Below are positions 48,804-57,975 of a stretch of DNA of 64,000 nt, one piece after another. The stretch lies in assembly GCF_016238445.1 (NCBI RefSeq), contig NZ_JABANU010000011.1, positions 1 to 64,000 on the forward strand, written 5' to 3'. Position 1 is the first letter of the stretch. Every line of letters begins with the position of its first letter. A program made the translations under genes and the position numbers. The stretch is from Staphylococcus canis (GTDB lineage Bacteria > Bacillota > Bacilli > Staphylococcales > Staphylococcaceae). Under the pieces are notes generated by a model that worked only from the letters and a program-made list of their open reading frames with translations, searched no databases and was not told the origin of the DNA.

Positions 48804-49754
48804 TTATAAAAATGAAGTAAGCCAGTGCCATAGTTTTGTAAACAACGCGACAATCGCATCCCATAATTTTTGTAATGCGTTGCGATTTTCTTCTGTATCG
48901 AGTTGTTTCAAATCATCTAATTTGTCGCCAGCTTGACTTTGAATTTGCTTCATCAAGTCTTTCGCTTGTTTTTGATACGCCTCAGGATTCTGATTCATTA
49001 CGTTAGACTGCGCAACTTCCATCATCATATTTTGAATGATCGCAATTTCATTATCACTTAAAATTCGATTCAATCCTTTAGCGTTCAATGTTTGTATCAC
49101 AATTTGATTAATGGTCACTTGGTTAATTTGTTGTTCAGATGACTTAGCTTCAGCAATTTGACTCTTCATATCTGCAATAGCTTCATTTAACGCCTCATCT
49201 GAAAAAGCCGCTTGTCCTTGATGATTTTCACTGATTTGTGCTAATTCATTCATTTCTTGATGGGCATTTTGAATGTCACCTTCATTTAAGGTATGGCCTT
49301 GCGCTTCATACGCTTTGTAAATACCAGTTAATGCGCCCTCTCCAGACACAGGGTCAATAGAGGCGATTTTAATGACAGCATCTTGTATACCTGCAGTAAT
49401 CGCAGCATTAGTGTATTGTGCCTGTGTAATTCGTGTAATCGTTTCAGGTGTTTCAATTTCCACATCTACACCGCTTGTAAATCGTTTAGGTTTTATGACT
49501 GCACTTGAATGAATATAATCATACTCAGTGCCTGTATAACGCACGACATCTGTACTATTTACAGTATACGTTGTCACATTCTGACCTACACCCAATTTTT
49601 GTTTGGTCTCTTCAAGTTGTTGAGGATTCAAATCTGCCCCTTGTAAAAATATCTCTTCTTTTGGTTTGAATTCACTAGCTGCATAGCTATTTGCAATTTG
49701 TCCATAAATCAATGCAGATATCATCGCACTACTCACTAATAACTTTTTATACAT
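48804..49754 (-). CDS. DUF1002 secreted protein
   Basis: The 316-residue precursor has a signal peptide (MYKKLLVSSAMISALIYGQIANSYA, cleavage near residue 26). The mature part includes FLQGADLNPQQLEETKQKLGV and the helical stretches of the DUF1002 family (YpuA-like), whose role is unknown. The C-terminal end WDAIVALFTKLWHWLTSFL is strongly amphipathic/hydrophobic and may touch membrane. AAAGGAAGTG precedes ATG. Confidence 0.85.
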   Translation of the reverse strand: MYKKLLVSSAMISALIYGQIANSYAASEFKPKEEIFLQGADLNPQQLEETKQKLGVGQNVTTYTVNSTDVVRYTGTEYDYIHSSAVIKPKRFTSGVDVEIETPETITRITQAQYTNAAITAGIQDAVIKIASIDPVSGEGALTGIYKAYEAQGHTLNEGDIQNAHQEMNELAQISENHQGQAAFSDEALNEAIADMKSQIAEAKSSEQQINQVTINQIVIQTLNAKGLNRILSDNEIAIIQNMMMEVAQSNVMNQNPEAYQKQAKDLMKQIQSQAGDKLDDLKQLDTEENRNALQKLWDAIVALFTKLWHWLTSFL

Positions 49755-49907
49755 TGTTTCACTTCCTTTGATGTCGAACTCATTTTAGTTATTGTAGCAC
49801 ATTTATCATGGTCATATTATCATGCTAAGGCCTTAAGCTATGAATTTTTAAATAAAAACGCACCTCACATCCCATTCGGAATGTAAAGTGCATTTTATAT
49901 TATGATG

Positions 49908-50888
49908 TTAAACCGTTGTAGGTTCATCAACATAATCAATCTCATACCCCATATCTTGAATCATATCATAATCCATTTTGTTCGGCTGACCACCTGTAAT
50001 CAAATAGTCTCCCACAAAAATAGAATTTGCGACCATTAGTGCAGTCGCTTGTAATGAGCGAAGATTTACCTCACGTCCACCAGCAATGCGTATTTCCTTA
50101 CTTGGATTGACTAAACGGAACAACGCTAAAATTCTTAAGCAACGCATTGGTGTGAGTTGATCCATATCACCAAATTTAGTTCCTTTTATAGGGTGTAAAA
50201 AGTTCACTGGAATACTATCAGCATCAATCGATTTTAACGCAAACGCCATATCCACAATATCTTGATCTGTTTCACCCATTCCGCAAATCACACCAGAACA
50301 TGGTGAGATATTGTGTGCTTTCATCGTTTCAATCGTATCTACACGGTCTTGATATGTATGTGTTGTTACCACTTCTTCATGATAATTTTCACTCGTATTT
50401 AGGTTATGATTGTATCGATCTACGCCTGCTTTTTTTAGACGCTCTGCTTGTTCATCATTTGCTAATCCAAGACATGCACATATTTTAAGCTGCGGATGTT
50501 CAGCTTTAATACGTTCAACAGACGCTGTAATATGATCCACCTCTTTATCACTAGGCCCTCTACCACTCATGACAATACAATAAGTACCAATATTATTCTC
50601 AGCAGCAACTTTTGCCCCTTCTGTAATTTGATTTTCTGGAATGAGCGCATAACGTTGCTTTTCTTTCATTTCACGTGATTGACCGCAATAACCACAATCT
50701 TCAGGACAAATTCCACTTTTCGCATTTAAAATCATATTTAATTTTACTTTGTGGCCGTAATAATGTTTCCGTAACTGATAAGCTTCGTTTACAAGATCCA
50801 TAGTATCAACAGTATTATCTGTAAACAGATGATATGCTTCTTTCGATGTAAGTGCTTCACCTTCTAAAATTCGAGCTGCGATATCCAT
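49908..50888 (-). CDS. bioB: Biotin synthase
   Basis: The 326-residue radical-SAM enzyme inserts sulfur into dethiobiotin. The 4Fe-4S motif is [11 protein letters not shown] (about residues 57-67), with 2Fe-2S ligands in [16 protein letters not shown] and the Arg in RIAGGREV. No other bio gene adjoins it. It is preceded by a BirA-type operator. Start ATG 50888 follows GGAGG by about 8 bases. Confidence 0.97.
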   Translation of the reverse strand: MDIAARILEGEALTSKEAYHLFTDNTVDTMDLVNEAYQLRKHYYGHKVKLNMILNAKSGICPEDCGYCGQSREMKEKQRYALIPENQITEGAKVAAENNIGTYCIVMSGRGPSDKEVDHITASVERIKAEHPQLKICACLGLANDEQAERLKKAGVDRYNHNLNTSENYHEEVVTTHTYQDRVDTIETMKAHNISPCSGVICGMGETDQDIVDMAFALKSIDADSIPVNFLHPIKGTKFGDMDQLTPMRCLRILALFRLVNPSKEIRIAGGREVNLRSLQATALMVANSIFVGDYLITGGQPNKMDYDMIQDMGYEIDYVDEPTTV

Positions 50889-50923
50889 CCTAGTCCCTCC
50901 TATATTAGTAATATAACAGAGAT

Positions 50924-50966
50924 ATTATACTACAAATGTAAATTATTTTAAATATAAGTTTACATT
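50924..50966 (-). promoter_or_regulatory. BirA-type operator and bioB promoter
   Basis: AATGTAAAT (50935-50943) and GTTTACATT (50958-50966) are inverted arms separated by 14 bases; the outer 8 bases are perfectly symmetrical. Biotin-protein ligase/repressor BirA binds such sites in S. aureus. TATAAT for bioB lies on the minus strand at 50924-50929, so binding would block it. Confidence 0.75.
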
Positions 50967-51045
50967 AAGTAGAAGTAAGTATTTTCGATAAATATGGAAG
51001 CTGTAACAGAAGATTAAGACTGACGGATGTCTAAAATCACAAATT

Positions 51046-51130
51046 AAGGTTAAGTATTACGAACATAATACAGTAAATAATACATTATCCACCCAAAATT
51101 TCTACTTGTTCGTAATGACTTAACCTTTTT
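51046..51130 (+). terminator. Strong hairpin with T-run in the leader of the PPK2 gene
   Basis: AAGGTTAAGTATTACGAACA (51046-51065) pairs with 51107-51127, a 20-bp stem with one bulged G at 51117, followed by TTT. It lies about 115 bases before the PPK2 gene and does not follow any plus-strand gene. It may be an attenuator, the end of a small RNA or an RNase site. Confidence 0.55.
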
Positions 51131-51243
51131 ATACTACAAATGCTAAACAAAAATTTTAAAAATTCCTCAAAATGAGGATTTATTTCAATTGAGTATGGGT
51201 ATGTTTTAGAAACTCATAGTTTATGAGTTAAAAGGAGGCAATA

Positions 51244-52116
51244 ATGAAAATAAATTTAAATGAATTCAAATATACAGGCCAAGAAGCTTTTCACTTTAAC
51301 GATTACCCTTACTATAAAGATATTGACATAGATGAAACGACAATTCAAAATGAGGTTATTCCTGAATTAGTAGAAGAACTTAAAACACTACACTTAAAAC
51401 TATTTGCGGAAGAGAAAAAAGGTGTTGTCGTTGTGCTTCAAGCAATGGACGCTGCAGGTAAAGATGAAGCTATCAGTTATATATTTTCAAATCTTAACGC
51501 ACAAGGATTAAACACTGCTTCTTTTGGTAAACCAAGTGAAGAAGAGGCAAAACATGACTTTATGTGGCGTTTATATCAAGACTTACCAGCACGTGGTGAG
51601 TTTAGTTTACTTAACCGATCATACTATGAAGAAGTGATAGTTACACGTGTGCATGATTTACTTGATGATACTGAACACAACGCGATAGATGATGAAAATA
51701 TTTGGAAAATGCGTCATCGTCATATCCGTGAACATGAACAATATTTAGTTGAGAATGGATTCCACGTCATTAAGTTTTTCTTTAATATGTCGAAATCCAC
51801 TCAAAAAGAGCGCTTATTAGAAAGAATGGAAAACCCTGAAAAACACTGGGAATTTTCATTTAATGATGTCGAGGAACGTGAACATTGGGATACGTATCAA
51901 GATGTATTTGAAGATATGCTTACGCACACAGCTACTGACTATGCGCCATGGTATGTACTACCGGCTGATAATCCATGGTACTCAAGAGCAATCGTCTCTT
52001 CCGTAATGATTGAAGTTCTTAAATCTATTAATCCACAATTCCCATCTTTTTCAGAAGAAGATCAAAAAACTTTAAATGAATATATCACCAAATTAAAAAA
52101 CGAAGCAGATGAGTAA
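51244..52116 (+). CDS. Polyphosphate kinase 2 family protein
   Basis: The 290-residue PPK2-family kinase transfers phosphate between polyphosphate and nucleotides. Walker A-like VLQAMDAAGKDEAI (about residue 63), lid and Asp in the FGKPSEEEAKHDFMWRLYQDLPARGEFSLLNRSYYEEVIVTRVH block (about 98-138). Substrate preference (ADP, AMP or GDP) cannot be told. AAAGGAGG precedes ATG by 6 bases. Confidence 0.9.
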   Translation: MKINLNEFKYTGQEAFHFNDYPYYKDIDIDETTIQNEVIPELVEELKTLHLKLFAEEKKGVVVVLQAMDAAGKDEAISYIFSNLNAQGLNTASFGKPSEEEAKHDFMWRLYQDLPARGEFSLLNRSYYEEVIVTRVHDLLDDTEHNAIDDENIWKMRHRHIREHEQYLVENGFHVIKFFFNMSKSTQKERLLERMENPEKHWEFSFNDVEEREHWDTYQDVFEDMLTHTATDYAPWYVLPADNPWYSRAIVSSVMIEVLKSINPQFPSFSEEDQKTLNEYITKLKNEADE

Positions 52117-52177
52117 AAGCACATGCTTATATCATTTTAAAGATTAAATATCACTAACTCGACTTATTACGAACGCC

Positions 52178-52218
52178 AAAAAACCCCGTACACTCCTAAT
52201 GTACGGGGTTAATCACGT
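52178..52218. terminator. Bidirectional terminator
   Basis: AACCCCGTACACT and AGTGTACGGGGTT-type arms (ACCCCGTACA/TGTACGGGGT) form a strong stem with A- and T-rich flanks, between the PPK2 gene and the convergent rpsR operon. Confidence 0.9.
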
Positions 52219-52220
52219 TA

Positions 52221-52463
52221 TTAAGCTTCATCTTTAACGAATGGTAATAAAGCCATGTGACGAGCACGTTTGATTGCTGTAGTCAACATACGTTGATATT
52301 TAGCTGAAGTACCTGTTACACGACGTGGTAAAATCTTACCGCGTTCTGAGATGAAACGTTTTAATAATTCAGTGTCTTTATAGTCGATGTGTGTAATACC
52401 GTTCGCTGTGAAGTAACACACTTTTTTACGACGACGACCGCCTCTTCTTGGTCCACCTGCCAT
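52221..52463 (-). CDS. rpsR: Ribosomal protein bS18
   Basis: The 80-residue basic 30S protein binds next to S6. The family pattern is seen in [63 protein letters not shown]. Third gene of rpsF-ssb-rpsR. GGAGGC precedes ATG. Confidence 0.98.
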   Translation of the reverse strand: MAGGPRRGGRRRKKVCYFTANGITHIDYKDTELLKRFISERGKILPRRVTGTSAKYQRMLTTAIKRARHMALLPFVKDEA

Positions 52464-52504
52464 GATTTGTGCCTCCTTTACTTTAAAAATTTATTATTTT
52501 ACTT

Positions 52505-53008
52505 CTAGAATGGTAAATCATCGTCACTAATATCAATTGGGCCATTCGCATTCGCAAATGGGTTATCGTTATTAGCGGATTGATTGTTATTTTGATATGA
52601 CGCGTTTTGGCCTTGTTGTTGTCCACCAAAACCTTGTCCATAACTTTGGAAATCATTTCCACTGTTATTGGCATGGCGTTGGTTTTGTGATTTTGGTTCA
52701 AGGAATTGAACACTATCACATACAACTTCAGTGACGAATATACGTCGGCCTTCTTGATTTTCATAACTGCGTGATTGTAAGCGACCATCAACGCCAGCGA
52801 GACTACCTTTAAATAAGAAGTTACTTACATTTTCTGCTTGTTTACGGAAAACAACACAGTTAATGAAGTCCGCTTCACGTTCCCCTTGCGCATTCGTAAA
52901 CGTACGATTAACCGCTAAGGTAAAAGTCGCTACACTAACGCCTGAGGGAGTCGTTCTGTATTCTGGATCTTTTGTCAATCGACCTACTAATACAACTCTA
53001 TTAATCAA
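52505..53008 (-). CDS. ssb: Single-stranded DNA-binding protein
   Basis: The 167-residue OB-fold protein (residues 1-108, starting [24 protein letters not shown]) has a Gln/Asn-rich linker and the acidic tip DISDDDLPF that recruits repair and replication proteins. It lies between rpsF and rpsR as in other Firmicutes. The start is 24 bases after the rpsF stop. Confidence 0.98.
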   Translation of the reverse strand: MINRVVLVGRLTKDPEYRTTPSGVSVATFTLAVNRTFTNAQGEREADFINCVVFRKQAENVSNFLFKGSLAGVDGRLQSRSYENQEGRRIFVTEVVCDSVQFLEPKSQNQRHANNSGNDFQSYGQGFGGQQQGQNASYQNNNQSANNDNPFANANGPIDISDDDLPF

Positions 53009-53032
53009 TATTCACGCCCCCATTTTATTCTA

Positions 53033-53329
53033 TTACTTGTCTTCGTCTTCACGGACAACAATGTAACGAATGATGTCGTCATTGATTTTAGCTAAACGTT
53101 GGAATTCGTCAGTAGCTTTATTGTTATCTGATTGAATACGTACGATGTTGTAGTAACCATCTGTAAAGTCTTCAATTTCGTAAGCTAAGCGACGTTTACC
53201 CCAGTCCTTAGTTTCCAATACTTCAGAACCTTCAGAAGCTAAAATTCCGTTAAAACGTTCAACTACTGCTTTACGAGCGTCTTCTTCAATGTTTGGACGC
53301 ACGATGTACATTACTTCATATGTTCTCAT
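53033..53329 (-). CDS. rpsF: Ribosomal protein bS6
   Basis: The 98-residue 30S protein has the S6 start [26 protein letters not shown] and [25 protein letters not shown]. First gene of the operon behind AAGGAGGTG. The leader (to about 53420) may carry an S6:S18 binding element, but the motif was not clear. Confidence 0.98.
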   Translation of the reverse strand: MRTYEVMYIVRPNIEEDARKAVVERFNGILASEGSEVLETKDWGKRRLAYEIEDFTDGYYNIVRIQSDNNKATDEFQRLAKINDDIIRYIVVREDEDK

Positions 53330-53507
53330 TGTATATTTGCACCTCCTTGTGGTCTAAACGGAGAGGTTTATGACATGTGCTTGACACAATATCAAATCCT
53401 CCCAAGGAATAATTTTCATTACTCACATTCAAAGATTGTATCATAGTCCTTTACTTTTTACAATCATTATTCCATCAATTTTACCGTAATTATTTTGTCG
53501 TAATTAA

Positions 53508-54125
53508 TCACTCTACAAAATTAACATAAGATTCTGCGTTTGGAATATCTTTAAGTCTTTTATCTTCATAAACGGATTTGAAATGATATAATTCAGGAGT
53601 ATGCCATGTATTTCCGTCATAATCTTCATATTCTACAATAATCGTTTTAAATGCGTGAACATTATGATCTTTGTCTAATTCAATGCCCATATCTGAACCG
53701 TATGTACCACCTGAAATAATATTAGCTTTCTCATCTTTTACCATTTCAAAAGTTCCCTCTTTACCAAAACTATATTGGACTGGAATTGAAATAGGTAGTC
53801 CATTATTGTCCCAAGCTACTACACCAATTACAATCTTCTTAATGTCATCTGATGAATTGTTTTGAACAACTGTTTGAATCAAATCTGGATATAGTGATTT
53901 ATATTCTGGATGTTGCACTGTAAAGTAAGCATCTTGAATTACAACTTCTTGTGCGTCTAATTGTTTTTCTAAACTTTCAGGAGTTACCTCCTCGTTCGTA
54001 GAATAAGATTGTCCATCTTTTGACTTGGAATCATTATCAGGTATCAAAATAAGGACTGTAATCACCATAATCAACAACAGCATTAATACACCTTAACCAA
54101 TAAATATCCCTTTTACTACTCTCAT
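53508..54125 (-). pseudogene. Membrane-anchored protein interrupted by an in-frame stop
   Basis: The native start is ATG 54125, overlapping the upstream stop (ATGA) and preceded by AAGGAG. It reads MRVVKGIFIG and then TAA at 54093-54095, in frame with GVLMLLLIMVITVLILIPDND and the rest of a 191-residue frame. A single T-to-A change from TTA would restore one 205-residue protein with an N-terminal membrane helix and a soluble beta-rich domain (residues about 50-205). Translation could restart at ATG 54083, 6 bases after AAGGTG, but would lose part of the anchor. Function unknown. Confidence 0.75.
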
Positions 54126-54517
54126 GATTTTATCTCCTTGTCCACCTTATTATCGTACATTACTGTTTGTGAATATGCAGTAGGATTATAATTTTTTACA
54201 TTATATTGATAATTCTCATACTGTACTTCACGCTTTTTTCGAAATATCGTCATTATCGAACGATATTCTCCCTTTCCGTATTCAATTAGATACATGATTT
54301 CAGTTAGTAATCCCCCAATCATGAGAAATCCTGAAATCGTAAAGTACGCTGTTGCACGATTCGCATTAATAATATAATTGTAAGCATCTCCACCAACATA
54401 CGTATTAATACTTCCAAATGCACTATTATCATAGACATAAAGTTGATAAAGTGCTTTGAACAAAATCAATACTGACATTACAAAGAAAATAGTTGATAAC
54501 CACTTGTATGACATCAT
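54122..54517 (-). CDS. Small membrane protein, unknown function
   Basis: The 131-residue protein has helices at about residues 7-29 and 57-79 and a basic, Tyr/Asn-rich tail with GEYRSIMTIFRKKREVQYENYQYNVKNYNP. The stop TGA shares bases with the next gene's ATG, so the two are translationally coupled. GGAGAA precedes the start. No family recognised. Confidence 0.7.
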   Translation of the reverse strand: MMSYKWLSTIFFVMSVLILFKALYQLYVYDNSAFGSINTYVGGDAYNYIINANRATAYFTISGFLMIGGLLTEIMYLIEYGKGEYRSIMTIFRKKREVQYENYQYNVKNYNPTAYSQTVMYDNKVDKEIKS

Positions 54518-54663
54518 TTGTTCTCCTTTCCATCTTACTTATCTTTATTATTATATTTGACTAAACTCAAAATTTATAGCACTTTTATGATAATTTTTTC
54601 AACAATTTTAAAAATTTATATTGAAGCCCAAAAGAGATGATTATTAATGTTCTATATGCACAA

Positions 54664-54696
54664 AAAAACGGAACACTCTTTAAAGCATTCCGATTC
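54664..54696 (-). terminator. Terminator of the XRE-cupin gene
   Basis: AACGGAA and TTCCGATT close a short stem with a T-run on the minus strand, just beyond the regulator gene. Confidence 0.6.
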
Positions 54697-54711
54697 GTTT
54701 ATAACATTTAA

Positions 54712-55269
54712 CTATGAAGATTTGTATTGAATTGTCGCAATAAGTGAAGCTTCTTGGTCTGTAGGATTATGATAAGTATGCGGTATATCTGAAACAAAAT
54801 GAATCGCATGATTGGCTTTTACAGTATAAATCTGATTATTCATTTCCATATTAATTTGACCTCGCGTCACAATAATGTATTCTTCAGACCCTTTAAAATG
54901 CCCTTCAGATACCATTTGACTATGAGGCGCAATGGTCATATTAAACATTTCAAAATGTGTTTCTGGGTTATATGGAAAATATGGATACACTACAACTGTT
55001 TGATCTTTATTATAAATTGCGGTGATATCATCAGGATGTACTTGCGTTACTGCATCCATACTATATGTAACAAGTTGTGATAAAGGAATATGTAAACCGT
55101 TCGCAATTTTAGATAGTGTATTAATTGTTGGGTTAGAATTACCTTTTTCAATTTGAGCAAGCATATTTTTACTTACACCTGTCATTTTAGATACATCATC
55201 TAAGCTGAGATTCGTTTCAAGTCGATAACTTGAAAGATTCGTTGCAATTGTCGAATGAATATTAAACAC
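54712..55269 (-). CDS. XRE-cupin transcriptional regulator
   Basis: The 185-residue protein has an XRE HTH (residues about 8-63, LETNLSLDDVSKMTGVSKNMLAQIEKGNSNPTINTLSKIANGLHI) and a C-terminal cupin sensor domain (about 110-180, EEYIIVTRGQINMEMNNQIYTVKANHAIHFVSDIPHTYHNP with metal-type His/Glu). The start is GTG 55269 behind GGAGGG. Divergent from an MFS transporter, which it probably controls through the dyad at 55288-55308. Confidence 0.85.
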   Translation of the reverse strand: MFNIHSTIATNLSSYRLETNLSLDDVSKMTGVSKNMLAQIEKGNSNPTINTLSKIANGLHIPLSQLVTYSMDAVTQVHPDDITAIYNKDQTVVVYPYFPYNPETHFEMFNMTIAPHSQMVSEGHFKGSEEYIIVTRGQINMEMNNQIYTVKANHAIHFVSDIPHTYHNPTDQEASLIATIQYKSS

Positions 55270-55287
55270 AATAAGCCCTCCTATTTT

Positions 55288-55308
55288 ACATTATAACGAA
55301 CATAATGT
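55288..55308. promoter_or_regulatory. Dyad operator between regulator and MFS gene
   Basis: ACATTAT (55288-55294) and ATAATGT (55302-55308), perfect 7-bp arms with a 7-base spacer, centred in the 91-base divergent intergenic region. It is the obvious candidate operator of the XRE-cupin protein. Confidence 0.65.
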
Positions 55309-55360
55309 ACCATATAAAATTATGACTCAACATTTTAGTATAGATTGGAGATAAAAGTTT

Positions 55361-56554
55361 ATGAGACAGAATGATTTAAGATCTCAAAATCGTATGAATT
55401 GGCTATTATTTTTCGGCATAGTCTTAGTCGGCGCCAACTTAAGAGCACCGCTAACTTCTGTCGGTGTAGCCCTACCAAGTATTAAAGATGCGTTGTCATT
55501 ATCAAACGTGTCTGTCAGTGTTATCACAATTATACCGTTGCTAGCGTTTTCTGTCATTTCCCTATTAGCCTCACGTACAGGTGAGCGTTTAGGCCTTGAG
55601 AAAACGATTTTTTATGCTCTTATTTTGATATTACTCGGGGTCGCTATTCGTTCAATCCCTAATGTTTCTTTATTATATGTGGGAACGATTTTAATTGGTG
55701 TTGGTATTGCTTTCGGTAACGTTTTAACACCTGCAGTAATTAAGTCGAACTTTCCGATGAGACTCGGTATTATGACAGGATATTATACAGTGGTGATGAA
55801 CGTTTTCGGAAGCTTATCTTCTTATATTTCAGCACCTTTAGTGAAAAGTTTTAACTACCAAATTGCGTTAGGTAGCATTGGTGTGGTAACATTAGTCACA
55901 TTATTTGTTTGGGTATTCCAACTTAAAAATAACGAGAAAATTCAACATACCTCACACTCAGATGGTGTCAATGTTTGGAAATCACCCATCGCATGGAGAA
56001 TTACACTATTAATGGGAAGCCAATCTTTAATCTTCTATGCATTAATCAACTGGTTACCTGCGTATCTCGCAGATTATGGCGTATCATTAGATACTGCTGG
56101 TGTCTATTTATCTATTTTACAATTGGCTATTATTCCATTAACATTTGTCACACCAATTTGGGCAACAAAAATGCGTTCACAAGTGCTACTCACCATCATA
56201 ACATGTCTCTTTTTCGTTGTTGGCATTGTGATTATTACCTTTTTCCCAAGAGCTGCTCTTATTGGAATCTTAATTTTAGGTATTACAAATGGAATTTCTT
56301 TCGGTCTTGTGAATACGTTCTTTAGTTTAAAAACAGAGCAACCTATTACAGCTGCCAAACTATCAGGTATGTCTCAATCTGTAGGTTACTTATTTGCCGC
56401 AACAGGACCATTGTTATTCGGTGTATTACATGACGTCACAGGCACTTGGTTAGCTTCATTATCAATTTTACTAATTGTTTCACTAGCTATGCTTATTTTC
56501 ACACCACGTGCTGGACGTTCTATTACAATTGAAGCCAAACAAAAACAAGGTTAA
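55361..56554 (+). CDS. MFS transporter, CynX/NimT group
   Basis: The 397-residue, twelve-helix MFS permease has the first helix FGIVLVGANLRAPLTSVGVALPSIKDALSLSN and RTGERLGLEKTIFYALI, both typical of the CynX/NimT (cyanate/2-nitroimidazole) group. Substrate unknown. GGAG precedes ATG. Probably controlled by the divergent XRE-cupin regulator. Confidence 0.85.
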   Translation: MRQNDLRSQNRMNWLLFFGIVLVGANLRAPLTSVGVALPSIKDALSLSNVSVSVITIIPLLAFSVISLLASRTGERLGLEKTIFYALILILLGVAIRSIPNVSLLYVGTILIGVGIAFGNVLTPAVIKSNFPMRLGIMTGYYTVVMNVFGSLSSYISAPLVKSFNYQIALGSIGVVTLVTLFVWVFQLKNNEKIQHTSHSDGVNVWKSPIAWRITLLMGSQSLIFYALINWLPAYLADYGVSLDTAGVYLSILQLAIIPLTFVTPIWATKMRSQVLLTIITCLFFVVGIVIITFFPRAALIGILILGITNGISFGLVNTFFSLKTEQPITAAKLSGMSQSVGYLFAATGPLLFGVLHDVTGTWLASLSILLIVSLAMLIFTPRAGRSITIEAKQKQG

Positions 56555-56562
56555 AGATTGAA

Positions 56563-56618
56563 CATTATCGAATTCGGACACGTATTGCTTAGTTTGCGAT
56601 AAGTGTCCGAATTTTAAG
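56563..56618. terminator. Bidirectional terminator
   Basis: TTATCGAATTCGGACAC and GTGTCCGAATTTTAAG-type arms (ATTCGGACAC/GTGTCCGAAT) form a strong stem between the MFS gene and convergent ychF. Confidence 0.8.
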
Positions 56619-56654
56619 TTCAACCTTTAACCTTTATATATTATTGATATGAAA

Positions 56655-57752
56655 TTAAACGTTAAATCTAAAATGCACGACGTCTCCGTCTTGCATGATA
56701 TAGTCTTTTCCTTCTAAGCGCATTTTACCTACTTCTTTTGCGCCTTGTTCTCCACCGTTTTCAACAAAATCTTCATAACTTGTCACTTCAGCACGGATAA
56801 AACCACGTTCGAAGTCTGTATGAATGATACCTGCACATTGTGGAGCTGTCATACCTTTTTTAAATGTCCATGCACGAACTTCTTGAACACCTGCTGTAAA
56901 GTATGTTGCAAGTCCTAAAAGTTCATATGTTGTACGAATTAAACGGTTAAGTCCTGGTTCTTCAATGCCTAGTTCTTCAAGGAACATTTCTTTATCTTCA
57001 TCATCAAGTGTTGCGATTTCTTCTTCGATTTTGGCACTGATCACAATAACATCTGAATCTTCTTGTGCGGCATATTCACGAATCGCTTTAACTTTGTCGT
57101 TATCTTCATCATTAATTTCATCTTCACCGACGTTTGCGATGTAAAGCATAGATTTTGATGTTAATAATTGTGCTTGATTAACGTATTTTTGATCTTCCTC
57201 GTTAAACTCTAAACTGCGTACAGGTTGACCATTTTCAAGTGCTTCTTTAATTTTTGTTAAAATACGAACTTCATTAACTGCAGTTTTATCTTTTTGTTTT
57301 GCCATTTTTTCAAGACGTGGTAAACGTTTTTCTACAGATTCTAAGTCCGCAAGTACAAGCTCCATATTAATAACTTCAATATCTTCAATCGGATTAACAC
57401 GACCTGCTACGTGTGTGACATTCTCATCGTCAAACGCTCTTACCACTTGACATATTGCGTCAACTTCACGGATATGTGATAAGAATTTATTACCAAGGCC
57501 TTCACCTTTTGAAGCCCCTTTAACAATACCTGCAATATCTGTAAATTCAAATGTTGTAGGTACTGTTTTCTTCGGTTGTACAATTTCTTCTAATTTTAAA
57601 AGACGTGTATCCGGCACTTCTACGATACCTACGTTCGGATCAATTGTTGCGAATGGATAGTTTGCTGCAAGTGCTCCTGCTTTTGTAATTGCGTTAAATA
57701 ATGTAGACTTCCCTACGTTTGGTAATCCTACAATACCTGCTGTTAAGGCCAT
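56655..57752 (-). CDS. ychF: Redox-regulated ATPase YchF (Obg family)
   Basis: The 365-residue ATPase of the TRAFAC Obg group binds ribosomes and modulates stress responses. G1 is GLPNVGKSTLFNAIT (about residue 8), G3 DIAGIVKGASKGEGLGNKFL, a coiled-coil region at about 130-200 and a C-terminal TGS domain. The NxxE replacement of the G4 motif is expected for ATP use. Its ATG overlaps the preceding stop (TAATG). Confidence 0.97.
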   Translation of the reverse strand: MALTAGIVGLPNVGKSTLFNAITKAGALAANYPFATIDPNVGIVEVPDTRLLKLEEIVQPKKTVPTTFEFTDIAGIVKGASKGEGLGNKFLSHIREVDAICQVVRAFDDENVTHVAGRVNPIEDIEVINMELVLADLESVEKRLPRLEKMAKQKDKTAVNEVRILTKIKEALENGQPVRSLEFNEEDQKYVNQAQLLTSKSMLYIANVGEDEINDEDNDKVKAIREYAAQEDSDVIVISAKIEEEIATLDDEDKEMFLEELGIEEPGLNRLIRTTYELLGLATYFTAGVQEVRAWTFKKGMTAPQCAGIIHTDFERGFIRAEVTSYEDFVENGGEQGAKEVGKMRLEGKDYIMQDGDVVHFRFNV

Positions 57753-57964
57753 TATTCATTCTCCTTCTCATCTGTATTTGCTTTTTCAATCACACGTTTC
57801 AACTTTTTATTAAATTCTGCGCGTGGCATCATGATACTTCTTTGACAGTGCTCACATTTAATTCGTATATCAGCACCCATGCGAATGATGCGAAACCGAT
57901 TTGTGCCACATGCATGTTGTTTCTTCATTTCTACTATATCATTTAATTCATATTTTGAAGACAC
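57752..57964 (-). CDS. DUF951 protein
   Basis: The 70-residue conserved Firmicute protein has KKQHACGTNRFRIIRMGADIRIKCEHCQRSIMMPR, with CEHC and another Cys (about residue 18) suggesting metal binding. Role unknown. GTG 57964 follows GAGGTG at good spacing; GTG 57973 is inside that site. Coupled with ychF (TAATG) and immediately after the mscS stop. Confidence 0.9.
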   Translation of the reverse strand: MSSKYELNDIVEMKKQHACGTNRFRIIRMGADIRIKCEHCQRSIMMPRAEFNKKLKRVIEKANTDEKENE

Positions 57965-57975
57965 AGATATCACCT

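Noticed and set aside
50660-50690. parS-like TTTCACGTGA inside bioB
   Set aside because: Only 10 central bases match; the outer bases of TGTTTCACGTGAAACA do not, so it is unlikely to be a ParB site.
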